Below, piece after piece: positions 14,245 through 22,262 of a stretch of 37,031 nucleotides of DNA. Numbering within the stretch: the first letter of the stretch is position 1; each line of letters opens with the position of its first letter. Under the pieces are notes generated by a model that searched no databases, was not told the DNA's origin, and saw only the letters and a list, made by a program, of their open reading frames with translations. The translations under genes and the position numbers were made by a program. This DNA comes from a virus: IMG/VR virus record IMGVR_UViG_3300028498_000074, positions 1-37,031 of that record; one strand, 5' to 3'.

Positions 14245-15264
14245 TTATTTTAAAGAAGCCAATAAATCTAGCTGAGTAGTCAGTCCGCCATTCTTGCTAT
14301 AGCTATGCGTCGCCTTGTCTACCGTCCATTTTAGCGCGTCTATTTCTGCCTTAAACCCTTGTAACGTAATGGGGCTTTCAGTAGTCACGGCAGGATAGGC
14401 GTAGGCTGTGGTAATACTAAACTTGGCTTGCTCATCTTCAATGCGTTTCATCTCCGCCGTCGCTGCAGCAGATGCAGCTTGTTTACTCTTATAGGCGCCT
14501 TTTAATCTTTTTGTCTTAGTATTGGGGTCATCGCCACCGTCGCGTTTTTCCACATTGCCTGCAGTCGCTGTCTTTTTGGTGGCTTTCCCTTTGTCCTGGT
14601 AACCAGCAGATACACCTGTATAGTCGGCTTGTCTGTCCTCAACACTGTAACGATATCTGTCACCCGTCTGACGTGTGATAACCGTGATATCCAATGCATG
14701 TCCACTGCTACTGACATTGCTATTTGCGGTAAATACGAGTAGCTTGCCGTGCTTGATATTGACCACTGCGCCATACTGATGACAAAGCCGCGTCAATAGA
14801 TGAATGTCTGACTCATCGGTCTGGTCCACATGACCCACATCGATGCTGACAAGCTCTGGCTTAATCGATAACGTGAGCTGTTGCCGCTTGGCGACTGCTT
14901 CAGCAATTTCTCCCAGTGTCTTATTATGATACGACTGACTACGACCAGACTTCAATGATGACTTAAAGTCAGCGGATTTAGCAGTAATACTTATAGTATC
15001 TGGTGACCCTGACCACTCGCAGCTATCGACAATATAGGTGCCCATGTCGTGTACGCCTGCATCCTCAAATCCCATCCAGCACTGCAGCTTGACGCCGCGC
15101 TTGGGTAGTGCCAATGCGTCATCATGATCATCTAATGTGATCGTTAGCTCATCAGCATCAAGGTTTTTATTATCAGTGACAGATAAAGTCATAAGCCGTG
15201 CCATGACCTGATCATTGAGCGGTTTATCATCAGCCGTTAGCTTCAGTATTGGTGTCCGTAACAC
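14245..15264 (-). CDS. D: Late control / tail protein D (baseplate hub, gpD)
   Basis: A protein of 339 residues from GTG 15264, which has AGGGAG seven bases upstream and starts just after the U stop. The longer ATG frame from 15333 lies inside U and is rejected. The N terminus VLRTPILKLTADDKPL, then LTITLDDHDDALALPKRG, matches the P2 D pattern. The protein is a T4 gp27-like hub that joins tail tube and baseplate, and is needed for tail completion. The C terminus (TTESPITLQGFKAEIDALKWTVDKA) is typical. It is the last gene of the late operon, followed by the structured element and the long hairpin. Confidence 0.9.
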   Translation of the reverse strand: MLRTPILKLTADDKPLNDQVMARLMTLSVTDNKNLDADELTITLDDHDDALALPKRGVKLQCWMGFEDAGVHDMGTYIVDSCEWSGSPDTISITAKSADFKSSLKSGRSQSYHNKTLGEIAEAVAKRQQLTLSIKPELVSIDVGHVDQTDESDIHLLTRLCHQYGAVVNIKHGKLLVFTANSNVSSSGHALDITVITRQTGDRYRYSVEDRQADYTGVSAGYQDKGKATKKTATAGNVEKRDGGDDPNTKTKRLKGAYKSKQAASAAATAEMKRIEDEQAKFSITTAYAYPAVTTESPITLQGFKAEIDALKWTVDKATHSYSKNGGLTTQLDLLASLK

Positions 15265-15265
15265 G

Positions 15266-15700
15266 TTATGCTCCCTGCGCTGGTGTATTTGGTTCGACCA
15301 CTTTATCTGCTTGAATACGGTCATCGTCCACACGCATGAGTTTCATCGTACCGTCAATCTTGCGCGCTATGCCGATATTGGTAATATGTGATCGCGTCTC
15401 GTCAATCCCGGTAATGGCAAACACGCCATAGATATAACCACTACCATCAATAAGCACGTAGCCGCTACCGCTGTCTGCCATCTCTGATAAGTCATCGATG
15501 GATTGACGATGGCCAAAACCGTGCGACTGATAAATCAAAAATGGGATAGTAACGGTCTCCTCACCAGCACCTGTAAACTGATGCTGGTCACGACCCTGGG
15601 CAATGGAGTTGCTAGCATGGGACCAAGACCGGCTACGCTGTAACTCACTAAAGGTCATGGTATCGACATCGAAGACAAACTGTCCTAAAGATAAAAGCAT
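15266..15700 (-). CDS. U: Tail protein U (tape-measure-associated, gpU)
   Basis: A protein of 144 residues from ATG 15700, which overlaps the T stop as TAATG and has GGAG eight bases upstream. An ATG at 15706 would add two residues. The P2 gpU pattern is clear: LSLGQFVFDVDTMTFSELQRSR, then WSHASNSIAQGRDQHQFTGAGEETVTIPF. gpU is needed for tail assembly in P2-like phages. It is translationally coupled to T and followed by D, the P2 order. Confidence 0.9.
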   Translation of the reverse strand: MLLSLGQFVFDVDTMTFSELQRSRSWSHASNSIAQGRDQHQFTGAGEETVTIPFLIYQSHGFGHRQSIDDLSEMADSGSGYVLIDGSGYIYGVFAITGIDETRSHITNIGIARKIDGTMKLMRVDDDRIQADKVVEPNTPAQGA

Positions 15701-18429
15701 TACCATTGCTCCGCTAAGTCATAAAGTGCTGTGTTATTGGTTGATTGACTACGCTGTACTTTAGCCATTTCCTGCGCCACTAATTGAGCGATTTTCTGCT
15801 CTGATTGGTGTGGTTGTGCATAGATATTAATAGTAATAGGAGCTGCAGCTTGGCTTTGATTATTGCTACCACCCATCATTGCTGAAGCACTGATCGGCTT
15901 ACGACTGTCAAAGCGAATCTCACTGGTGTCCATCGCATCGCGTAGGTTGTTACTGGTGTTTAGCATAGATTGGACAGGACTATCATTTTTTAGAAGCCCA
16001 TTATTCAAGCCCTGCATCATGAAATCACCATACCCAGCAAATACCCGACTAGGGGAATGTATGCCCATTAGTCCAGTAAATGCGCCTTTGATTCTACCTG
16101 CAACGCCTTTAATGCCTTCGACAACGGCTGTGGCTCTGCTCATAATGCCATTTTTCAGACCGTCCATTATCTGACCGCCCATCGCTGACATCTGAGCCGG
16201 TAACCCTGCCAAAAACGCCATCATACGGGCAGGCAGTGCTGCTACGTAATTAATAGCCATGCCACCATATACCACAACCATCCCTGCAAAGGTGCCAATA
16301 GCCGTACCAATAGTCTGAAATCCTAGTGCTAGTGCGCCTACTAACCCAGCAACGACTTGACCAATCAAGCTAACAATCGTTCCTAAAACAAAGCCGAACT
16401 GACTGCCATAAGACGTTGCTGTGGCTAATTGCGAATCGGTCGCTTGGAATGGCGCAATCAGTGACATCAGTGCTGAGCCAAGCCAAGTAATGCCTGCAAT
16501 AATTAAATCTAATACGGGGCGTAGTGGTGCAAAAATGGTTGATAGCATAGAACCTAAGTTGCCTAAGGTCGCTTGAAGCGGTGCTATGCCCTGCATGAAC
16601 CCTGTCCACATCCCTGCAAAAAATGCTTTGACCGGTTGCCAGTACTTAATCAGTAATAGTCCAGCAACGGCAATGGCCATAATTGCCCAACCAATCGGCG
16701 TAGTGACCAGTGCCACTGATAACTGACCTAGCGCTGTAATCAAAAACGGCACGGCGTTACGTGCTAAGAACCAAAAGGTCCTGCCAAATAGTTTGCTGAA
16801 CCACAGCAGTGCTTGTCCCATTAGCTTGAACTTACCCCAAAATGATATACCAAGCTTGGCTAAGATAGCGTTGAATATCATGATGCTTGCGCCAAACTTG
16901 ATAAAGCTCGCCGCCATGCTGAAAAATGTGCCAAACATCAGGGCAGCACCGTATTTGACCAACCAGATTGCAGCGTTAATCCTGATGAACTTAAGTGCTA
17001 AGGCACCAATAGTCTTAACCAATTCGGGATTGGCTTGAGCCCAAGCTGTTATTTTATTGATTATCTCCGTTACATTCGTCACCACTGCTCTTAACGTACT
17101 ATTGAGTGCACCGCCTTCACCACCCAACGTGATAGACATAGATTCCCATGCGCCTTTCATTTGATCTATATCGCCAGCTAAGTTATCCATTCTGGTTGCT
17201 GCTACTTTGCCTGCTAAATCCTTAGCATTCTCTAACTCTTTCGTAAATTCAGTAATGTTATTTACGACTTTTCCAGTATTCTTATCGAGTACCTGTGAAT
17301 TAGCCACTAAAACTGCAAATTTGGATAAGTGCTCTTCACCAGCCAAACTTTTAAATATGTCGAACTTTACATCATCGTTTAGATTCTTGGTCTTTTGATT
17401 GATCTCAGCGAGCACTTCATCGATTTGTCGCATCGTCCCGTCTTTATTGACAGTTTCAATCTTTAGGCCACCTAAAGCTTCTCTAACAGGTTTAGGGGTG
17501 GACGCAAGCCTTGTCAAAATTGTACGAATGCCTGTACCTGCTTCGCTACCTTTAATATTGTTATCGCCTAATATACCCATCATTGCGCTGGTTTTTTCAA
17601 TACTTGTGCCGTAAAGTCTGGCAATGGGAGCGGCATATTTCATAGCCTCGCCCAAATCTTCAATGCCCACTGCAGATTTGTTGGCAGTAGCTACCAACAC
17701 GTCATTCATCCGACCAATTTCCTTTGCTTCCATACCAAAGCCGTTAAGTGTACCTACTGCTATCTGCGCGGCCAACGCAAGATCGACTTGTCCTGCTGCA
17801 GCTAAATCCAAAGATCCAGCTAAGGAGTCCATGACTTGTTTGGCTGTAAAACCCCCAGCCGCTAGTTCAAACTGTGCTTGGGCGGCTTGGCTTGCAGAAA
17901 ATGCTGAGCGAGCGCCTTCACTGATCGCTTGCGATCTAAGCTTGGTCATCTCAGCTGAGGTTTTTTCTAACTCAAGCACCGCTTGGTTTGCACTCATCTG
18001 CTTGTCAAATTCGATAGATGGCTTAAGTACTTGATAACCTACTAATGCTGCACCGCCGAGCGCAACAGCGCTATTCAAAACCTCCTGCCGCATCTGCTTT
18101 CTTGTTGCTGCAAAAGATTTGGCTAAGCCATCAGCCTTGCGCTGTACAGCGACTACACTCTTAAATACTAGAGCAAAGTCTGCAGCTAGCCCTTTGGCGT
18201 GTTGCCTAGCAGTCGATAATAGGCTATTAGTACGGCCAAGCGGCTGATTGACTCGACTAAGCCCTGAGTTATTGACTTGCGCTAAACTACTATTAAACGC
18301 ATCGACTGTACGTGTCGCACGTTCGAACGACCTTGATAGTTTGTCAGACTTATCAATAATACCGCGCAGTGGCGCGGAAATATCATCGATCAACTTGAGT
18401 GTTGCGGATAGATCTAAGTTGTTCGCCAT
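15700..18429 (-). CDS. T: Tail tape measure protein T (gpT)
   Basis: A 909-residue protein, close to the length of P2 T (815). It sets tail length and is extruded at infection. The first 130 residues are helical and coiled-coil-like. Residues about 135-320 form the conserved TMP core (ALGGAALVGYQVLKPSIEFDK and the GTGIRTILTRLASTPKPVREAL region). Several long hydrophobic stretches lie between about 470 and 730. The end carries SPSRVFAGYGDFMMQGLNNG, a frequent TMP motif. AGG lies eight bases before the ATG. Several long frames on the opposite strand inside this gene are reading shadows. Confidence 0.93.
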   Translation of the reverse strand: MANNLDLSATLKLIDDISAPLRGIIDKSDKLSRSFERATRTVDAFNSSLAQVNNSGLSRVNQPLGRTNSLLSTARQHAKGLAADFALVFKSVVAVQRKADGLAKSFAATRKQMRQEVLNSAVALGGAALVGYQVLKPSIEFDKQMSANQAVLELEKTSAEMTKLRSQAISEGARSAFSASQAAQAQFELAAGGFTAKQVMDSLAGSLDLAAAGQVDLALAAQIAVGTLNGFGMEAKEIGRMNDVLVATANKSAVGIEDLGEAMKYAAPIARLYGTSIEKTSAMMGILGDNNIKGSEAGTGIRTILTRLASTPKPVREALGGLKIETVNKDGTMRQIDEVLAEINQKTKNLNDDVKFDIFKSLAGEEHLSKFAVLVANSQVLDKNTGKVVNNITEFTKELENAKDLAGKVAATRMDNLAGDIDQMKGAWESMSITLGGEGGALNSTLRAVVTNVTEIINKITAWAQANPELVKTIGALALKFIRINAAIWLVKYGAALMFGTFFSMAASFIKFGASIMIFNAILAKLGISFWGKFKLMGQALLWFSKLFGRTFWFLARNAVPFLITALGQLSVALVTTPIGWAIMAIAVAGLLLIKYWQPVKAFFAGMWTGFMQGIAPLQATLGNLGSMLSTIFAPLRPVLDLIIAGITWLGSALMSLIAPFQATDSQLATATSYGSQFGFVLGTIVSLIGQVVAGLVGALALGFQTIGTAIGTFAGMVVVYGGMAINYVAALPARMMAFLAGLPAQMSAMGGQIMDGLKNGIMSRATAVVEGIKGVAGRIKGAFTGLMGIHSPSRVFAGYGDFMMQGLNNGLLKNDSPVQSMLNTSNNLRDAMDTSEIRFDSRKPISASAMMGGSNNQSQAAAPITINIYAQPHQSEQKIAQLVAQEMAKVQRSQSTNNTALYDLAEQW

Positions 18430-18448
18430 ATGACAGGCCTATTAAAAG

Positions 18449-18655
18449 TTATTTGTCAGTTTCACTACGCTTACGGGCCTTCTCGTGCCAATCCATTAGC
18501 TCGTCTATATCCATGTCCTCACAGTCAGCCGGTCGCCAATGAAATACGACCGCCAGATCTGCAATCACATCATCTACGCAGTGAGGGATGCCTCGGCTTT
18601 CGCGGTTTCTGCTTCCTGACGCGCTTTCGCTCGCTGGTCCTTGCTGGCGAAAAAA
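18449..18655 (-). CDS. E' extension of the tail assembly chaperone (read by -1 frameshift)
   Basis: The -1 frame is open from the slippery heptamer T-TTT-TTC (18655-18649) inside gene E to TAA 18451-18449. Its last residues, ADCEDMDIDELMDWHEKARK, are the typical GpE-family signature of P2-like phages. It has no start codon of its own before the ATG in EDMDID, so it is made as an E-E' fusion, as in P2 where the site is T-TTT-TTG. The two products chaperone the tape measure protein, whose gene T follows. This reading frame is easily missed by gene finders. Confidence 0.85.
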   Translation of the reverse strand, partial: FFRQQGPASESASGSRNRESRGIPHCVDDVIADLAVVFHWRPADCEDMDIDELMDWHEKARKRSETDK

Positions 18656-18981
18656 CCAACCACCGCTGTAGAAATTCTTAAAAAGTCAGCAGGGTCTAGG
18701 GCAGCAACTTCGTGCTCTGTGAGTGGTGGTGTACTCACGCGAGGTACGAGTTTGATCACGGTATCGACATCGAGCTTGAGTAGGTCAGACAGAGATAGAC
18801 CGCGTAATGCGCCAGTCTTGGGTTTATTGATATTGACTTCTGCGATAGTCAAATTGCCACGAACGATAGGACTATCAAACTCAACGGTTTCTATATCTGG
18901 ATTGGCGGGCAATGCTGGTGGAGTAGTAGCGTCTTTTTGCTTAATATCTTCGATGACAGCGACTGAAGTATCTTTGCTCAT
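18574..18981 (-). CDS. E: Tail assembly chaperone E (gpE)
   Basis: A 135-residue protein located between tube FII and tape measure T. It shows the usual E layout: a variable acidic/proline-rich N terminus, then FDSPIVRGNLTIAEVNINKP and an ALDPADFLRISTAVVGFF region near the C terminus. The slippery site that gives E' lies at the codons for GFF. AGGACAACTATT precedes the ATG. In the T4/P2/lambda group such chaperones coat the tape measure during tube polymerisation and are not in the virion. Confidence 0.88.
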   Translation of the reverse strand: MSKDTSVAVIEDIKQKDATTPPALPANPDIETVEFDSPIVRGNLTIAEVNINKPKTGALRGLSLSDLLKLDVDTVIKLVPRVSTPPLTEHEVAALDPADFLRISTAVVGFFASKDQRAKARQEAETAKAEASLTA

Positions 18982-19046
18982 AATAGTTGTCCTGGTATGT
19001 TTGATTAATTGGGTAACTGTTTATATAAATAGTATGTTAAAAAATT

Positions 19047-19158
19047 GACCATGTTTGGATGGTAATGAATCTGTTCACTACCTGAAGATCGTCGCCTTGG
19101 TGAGCCGTCACCTCACCAACTAGCTAATCGCCATTTATCCAAACGCTGACGGCTGGTC
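19047..19158 (-). ncRNA. Structured RNA element with a 16S rRNA helix-11-like segment, between FII and E
   Basis: On the minus strand the segment 19130-19087 reads GATTAGCTAGTTGGTGAGG, then TGACGGCTCACCAAGGC and GACGATC. This is almost the helix 11 region of bacterial 16S rRNA (E. coli about 240-282). Its hairpin TTGGTGAG / CTCACCAA is intact. Beside it a 9-bp hairpin GGTAGTGAA / TTCATTACC has a CAGA loop. Closing stems are GTTTGGAT / ATCCAAAC (19137-19144 with 19053-19060) and GACCA / TGGTC. Together they make a three-way junction. The 16S match is from memory; the base pairing is visible. Function unknown. Confidence 0.6.
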
Positions 19159-19165
19159 AAAAGAG

Positions 19166-19681
19166 TTATAGACCTAACTTGGCGTTGATTTCGCCTGTCA
19201 TGTCTTTGCCTGCGACGATGAATACACCGTTCACAAAGTCAACTTCGAGCAAAGTAATGCCGTCATCAACAATCTTGAGATACGTCACGCTATAGGTCAG
19301 CTCATGCTCGTTGATACTGCCCAGCTCAAGCTCACCTAAGGGTAAGTTGGTCACTGAACCACGCATGTACACATCTCGCACAACGTGGGTGCACGTGTCT
19401 TGACGCTCATATGCACCGATATAACGAATAGGCAAGGCGTCAACGCCGCAATAAGCCAGCTGCATAATGTGACGGGCATCAACACCTGTGTAGGTGATGG
19501 TCGACTCCATCGCCTCGAAGCCCATATCCAATTTGATATCGCCAATCATACCGGCAGCCCGGTAGTCTTCCGTCTTTTTGACAATTTCAGGTAGGCTGAT
19601 GGTTTTGGCTGTGCCGGCGTAGCTGTCACCATCGACACGGACGTTAAAATTTTTGAGTACTGCAGGCATCTGTTTTGCCAT
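19166..19681 (-). CDS. FII: Tail tube protein FII (gpFII)
   Basis: A 171-residue protein (P2 FII is 172) that forms the inner tube of the contractile tail. The N terminus MAKQMPAVLKNFNVRVDG is typical, as are the beta-rich body (MGFEAMESTITYTGVD) and the C-terminal VDFVNGVFIVAGKDM. AAAAAGGACACACGTA precedes the ATG. It directly follows the C-terminal sheath fragment, as FII follows FI in P2, and is followed by the non-coding 16S-like element rather than directly by E. Confidence 0.93.
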   Translation of the reverse strand: MAKQMPAVLKNFNVRVDGDSYAGTAKTISLPEIVKKTEDYRAAGMIGDIKLDMGFEAMESTITYTGVDARHIMQLAYCGVDALPIRYIGAYERQDTCTHVVRDVYMRGSVTNLPLGELELGSINEHELTYSVTYLKIVDDGITLLEVDFVNGVFIVAGKDMTGEINAKLGL

Positions 19682-19710
19682 TACGTGTGTCCTTTTTAAT
19701 AGTCGGTAAG

Positions 19711-20310
19711 TTAAGCAGCTTGTGCGATGAGCTTGCCAAAGTCGATTAAATAGCGGTCAGTGATACGCTGATGCAGACCTAAGTTCTCAAGCGTCGGGAC
19801 AGGGGTGTAGTCATAGTCAACCCAGAGTTTGCCTTGGCTCAAATCCTGCGGATTGTTTAACTCCTCGCTGTACCAAACCGCCGCGCCAATGAGCCACCCT
19901 CTAGATACTGTCGCTCGCAGCTTGGCATTGATACTGTCAATAATATCGCCCGCTAGCGCTACGGTCATAGGCTGGTCGATGAAGGGAAAGCAGCCATTGA
20001 TAATCGTATCGAGCAACCACTGTGCGGTTAGAGTACCTGTCTCAAAAGCAAAGCGCGGATCTGCTGAACAGGTGCGATTGCCCCAGAATCGGAAGCCCTC
20101 ATGCTGGATAACCGATGTCACTTCATTGGCGTTTAAGTAGCCGACTTCGGTATTAGGGTCCTCCAAATCCCACGTGCGTGGCTGCACGATACCGTTGACA
20201 CCAGGTACAGGAATATTAGAGATAGATTTAGTAAAGCTTGCAAGAGTCGTCTCATCGATCATGACGCGCATTGCAAGTGCGGTGGCGATGATTGGGGTTA
20301 CTTGGGTCAT
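19711..20310 (-). CDS. FI: Tail sheath FI, C-terminal fragment with its own start
   Basis: A 199-residue protein corresponding to the C-terminal half of P2 FI (396 residues). The match begins at the helix VTPIIATALAMRVMIDE and continues through GVNGIVQPRTWDLEDPNTEVGYLN, GFRFWGNRTCSADPRF and GKLWVDYDYTPVPTLENL to the end. It has its own ATG with AAGGA seven bases upstream, much like the signal ahead of the N-terminal half. The N-terminal half lies 2.3 kb away at 22580-23125, and about eight to ten residues of the junction seem lost. Either the sheath is broken, or it is made as two chains that assemble together. Confidence 0.88.
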   Translation of the reverse strand: MTQVTPIIATALAMRVMIDETTLASFTKSISNIPVPGVNGIVQPRTWDLEDPNTEVGYLNANEVTSVIQHEGFRFWGNRTCSADPRFAFETGTLTAQWLLDTIINGCFPFIDQPMTVALAGDIIDSINAKLRATVSRGWLIGAAVWYSEELNNPQDLSQGKLWVDYDYTPVPTLENLGLHQRITDRYLIDFGKLIAQAA

Positions 20311-20328
20311 GATTGTTTCCTTAGTTGG

Positions 20329-20607
20329 TTAAGCATATGCCACAGCAGCGGCCTCTAATTCTGGTAATAATTCGTTGGCTTTAAACTTATCAATCACAAT
20401 TTGTTTGATAGTATTCTGACTGGCTTCATGGCCAGCCTTAGCATTGATTATTAAGCGCTCAACAACGGCGCTAAGTGATAAGTATTTAACCACTGGCGCC
20501 GGCGGTTCGGGCGGGTATGTTACACCGCTGCCAAAATCTAATATCGTGCTAGGCTCGGTTAAAACCTCGGTAAAGTTGAGAGTTATAAACTCTATAGGAT
20601 CGCTCAT
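20329..20607 (-). CDS. Small phage tail-associated protein (cassette)
   Basis: A 92-residue protein starting at ATG 20607, which overlaps the stop of the 128-residue gene as ATGA. The N terminus resembles short phage structural-accessory proteins (IEFITLNFTEVLTEPSTILDFGSG), then a proline-rich hinge (YPPEPPAP), then a helical C terminus. I do not recognise a named family. Position and coupling suggest that it works with the two genes upstream. It ends 19 bp before the start of the C-terminal sheath fragment. Confidence 0.65.
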   Translation of the reverse strand: MSDPIEFITLNFTEVLTEPSTILDFGSGVTYPPEPPAPVVKYLSLSAVVERLIINAKAGHEASQNTIKQIVIDKFKANELLPELEAAAVAYA

Positions 20608-20990
20608 AAGGCACCCACCAGCGGTATTTTTTGTACTGTTATAAAATCACCGGTTACAGCCTTATGCTGCACTGAATCACCATCATCATCAATCGATGTG
20701 ATAAACACCTTAATGCCCGCCATAAGTTTATCAAAACGAAAATAACCAGCGGCATCTGACCGTGTATTAGCTATCAATATTCCCGTGCGCCGGTGATAAC
20801 ACATAACGCGCCTTGATATCGGTAAACCTTTTTCAAGCACGCGGCCGCTAATAAATCCGCTGTCATCTTGGCCATCTTTCGACATTAGAGTGTTCATGGA
20901 TGGCGGTATCCAAACGTCTTTGACGGTGGGCATATTGAGAGCCGAATAAAGCACCTGAGCCATCATCAAATTTGGCATGACATTAATCAT
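20604..20990 (-). CDS. Carboxypeptidase-regulatory-like (Ig-fold) phage protein (cassette)
   Basis: A 128-residue protein. The segment ISGRVLEKGLPISRRVMCYH, then RSDAAGYFRFDKLMAGIKVF, is the pattern of CarboxypepD_reg/CNA-B-like beta-sandwich domains: a G-x-V strand, a variable middle and an AGYFRFDKL strand. Such small domains decorate phage tails and fibres. AGGGG precedes the ATG, one base after the stop of the 414-residue gene. The domain call is by pattern; a role in particle surface or host contact is inference. Confidence 0.68.
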   Translation of the reverse strand: MINVMPNLMMAQVLYSALNMPTVKDVWIPPSMNTLMSKDGQDDSGFISGRVLEKGLPISRRVMCYHRRTGILIANTRSDAAGYFRFDKLMAGIKVFITSIDDDGDSVQHKAVTGDFITVQKIPLVGAL

Positions 20991-20991
20991 G

Positions 20992-22236
20992 TTAATCCCC
21001 TAAGTCTATGGCATAAAACCCATTTTCTAAACCTGACGTGCGATTGGTATAGAAAACAGCCACCGTTAAGATATTGCCGGTTATCGTAAGATCATGTGTA
21101 GCGATATTACTTTGTAGGTGTTGAGGGATAGACATTAATCGCGGCATGGTCGCCCTCAGTCCTGCCTTGGTCAATGTATGTATAGGGAAGCACACCATTG
21201 ATTGTGACGCTGGGTTTGGGAACGGTATTAGTGGAACTTCGGTACTATGGCCTGAGTAACTGACCGCCGCGCGGCCATCTGTCGATAAAACAAACTTTTG
21301 AATCGTACCAACTCCCGTATGATCTTTAATAAAAAACCCTACACCAGCGCTGTCAATATCACCACCAATTTGACCGCCAGTTGAGGCCTGATATATGCCA
21401 TCTATATCATTTTCTGTAATAGCGCCCATCCACATACAATTATACTGGTCAGTATCGCCGCCCAAGCTATCGACGTCACCAAACGCATATAAGTCTCTGA
21501 GCTTATTGCCCATTGCATTGTAATCTTGCCATTCATTGAAGATATAGAAGACATCACCATTACCGACTATGACCCACGGTCTAAACTCTACGCTCACTGT
21601 TGGTTCAGTTTTTGTATAAGGACGCGCTTGATACCAGAAAAGAGATCCGTTTTTGTAGGTGCCTCTTTTATTGATGGTTGAAGTATAGCTATTGATTTGG
21701 GTGCCTAATACTGTCATATCTTCGCATAAATCAACCATTAGACGTTTGGCGGGATTAGTAGCGTTATAACCATGACCCGTGGGTAAAGAGGCATCAAGAT
21801 ACAAAACGGTACGCGTGCCCTCTAAATTGGCGCTGCGGTAAGCGCGCTTTAATGGGGTGCTGTTACCAAAAATAGATTCAAAGCCCAATGGGGCAATCTT
21901 GGTTATGATCGTACCGGTAAGCGTGGTTACACCCTTGGCATCTAGCGTAATAGTGTCTCTTGTTTTTGCAATAATACGATGCTTGCCGTTTAGCTTGGTG
22001 TCGGTTGCACCGGTTACTAATACTAGCTGGCGCAACTCGTAACCGTGGTCGGCGGCATAAGTAAGTGTAACGCTACTTGCGGTAACTTTTACCGTGCTTA
22101 CATTTTGTGGGTTAAAACCGTTCACTAAACCGGCATCCAATACATTTAACATCTGCCCCTCTGACAGCTTCACGCCATCCATTTGAGGCGCGCCGGTTTG
22201 TCCTGAGTGCATCCATGTAAATCGATTGTCTTGCAT
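20992..22236 (-). CDS. Phage virion-associated protein of unknown function (cassette)
   Basis: A 414-residue, beta-rich protein with no signal peptide or membrane segment. The N terminus has FTWMHSGQTGAPQMDGVKL. Residues about 50-115 form a repeated beta pattern (SSVTLTYAADHGYELRQLVLV, then LNGKHRIIAKTRDTITLD) seen in phage tail and fibre proteins. The C-terminal half is rich in aromatic and Gly/Asp residues and contains LFWYQARPYT and FNEWQDYNAMG. AAGGA lies eight bases before the ATG. It heads a three-gene coupled block foreign to P2. A tail-tip or capsid-decoration role is plausible from composition and partners only. Confidence 0.65.
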   Translation of the reverse strand: MQDNRFTWMHSGQTGAPQMDGVKLSEGQMLNVLDAGLVNGFNPQNVSTVKVTASSVTLTYAADHGYELRQLVLVTGATDTKLNGKHRIIAKTRDTITLDAKGVTTLTGTIITKIAPLGFESIFGNSTPLKRAYRSANLEGTRTVLYLDASLPTGHGYNATNPAKRLMVDLCEDMTVLGTQINSYTSTINKRGTYKNGSLFWYQARPYTKTEPTVSVEFRPWVIVGNGDVFYIFNEWQDYNAMGNKLRDLYAFGDVDSLGGDTDQYNCMWMGAITENDIDGIYQASTGGQIGGDIDSAGVGFFIKDHTGVGTIQKFVLSTDGRAAVSYSGHSTEVPLIPFPNPASQSMVCFPIHTLTKAGLRATMPRLMSIPQHLQSNIATHDLTITGNILTVAVFYTNRTSGLENGFYAIDLGD

Positions 22237-22262
22237 AATATATATCCTTGCTTGAGAAGTTA

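Noticed and set aside
15863-18433. A series of plus-strand open frames (for example 17624-18034 and 15863-16174) opposite the tape measure gene
   Set aside because: They lie entirely inside the well-supported gene T on the other strand and have odd composition and no ribosome signals; they are antisense shadows.
18430-19048. Plus-strand frames opposite E/E' and the FII-E gap
   Set aside because: Antisense to gene E, to the frameshifted E' and to the structured element; no supporting signals.
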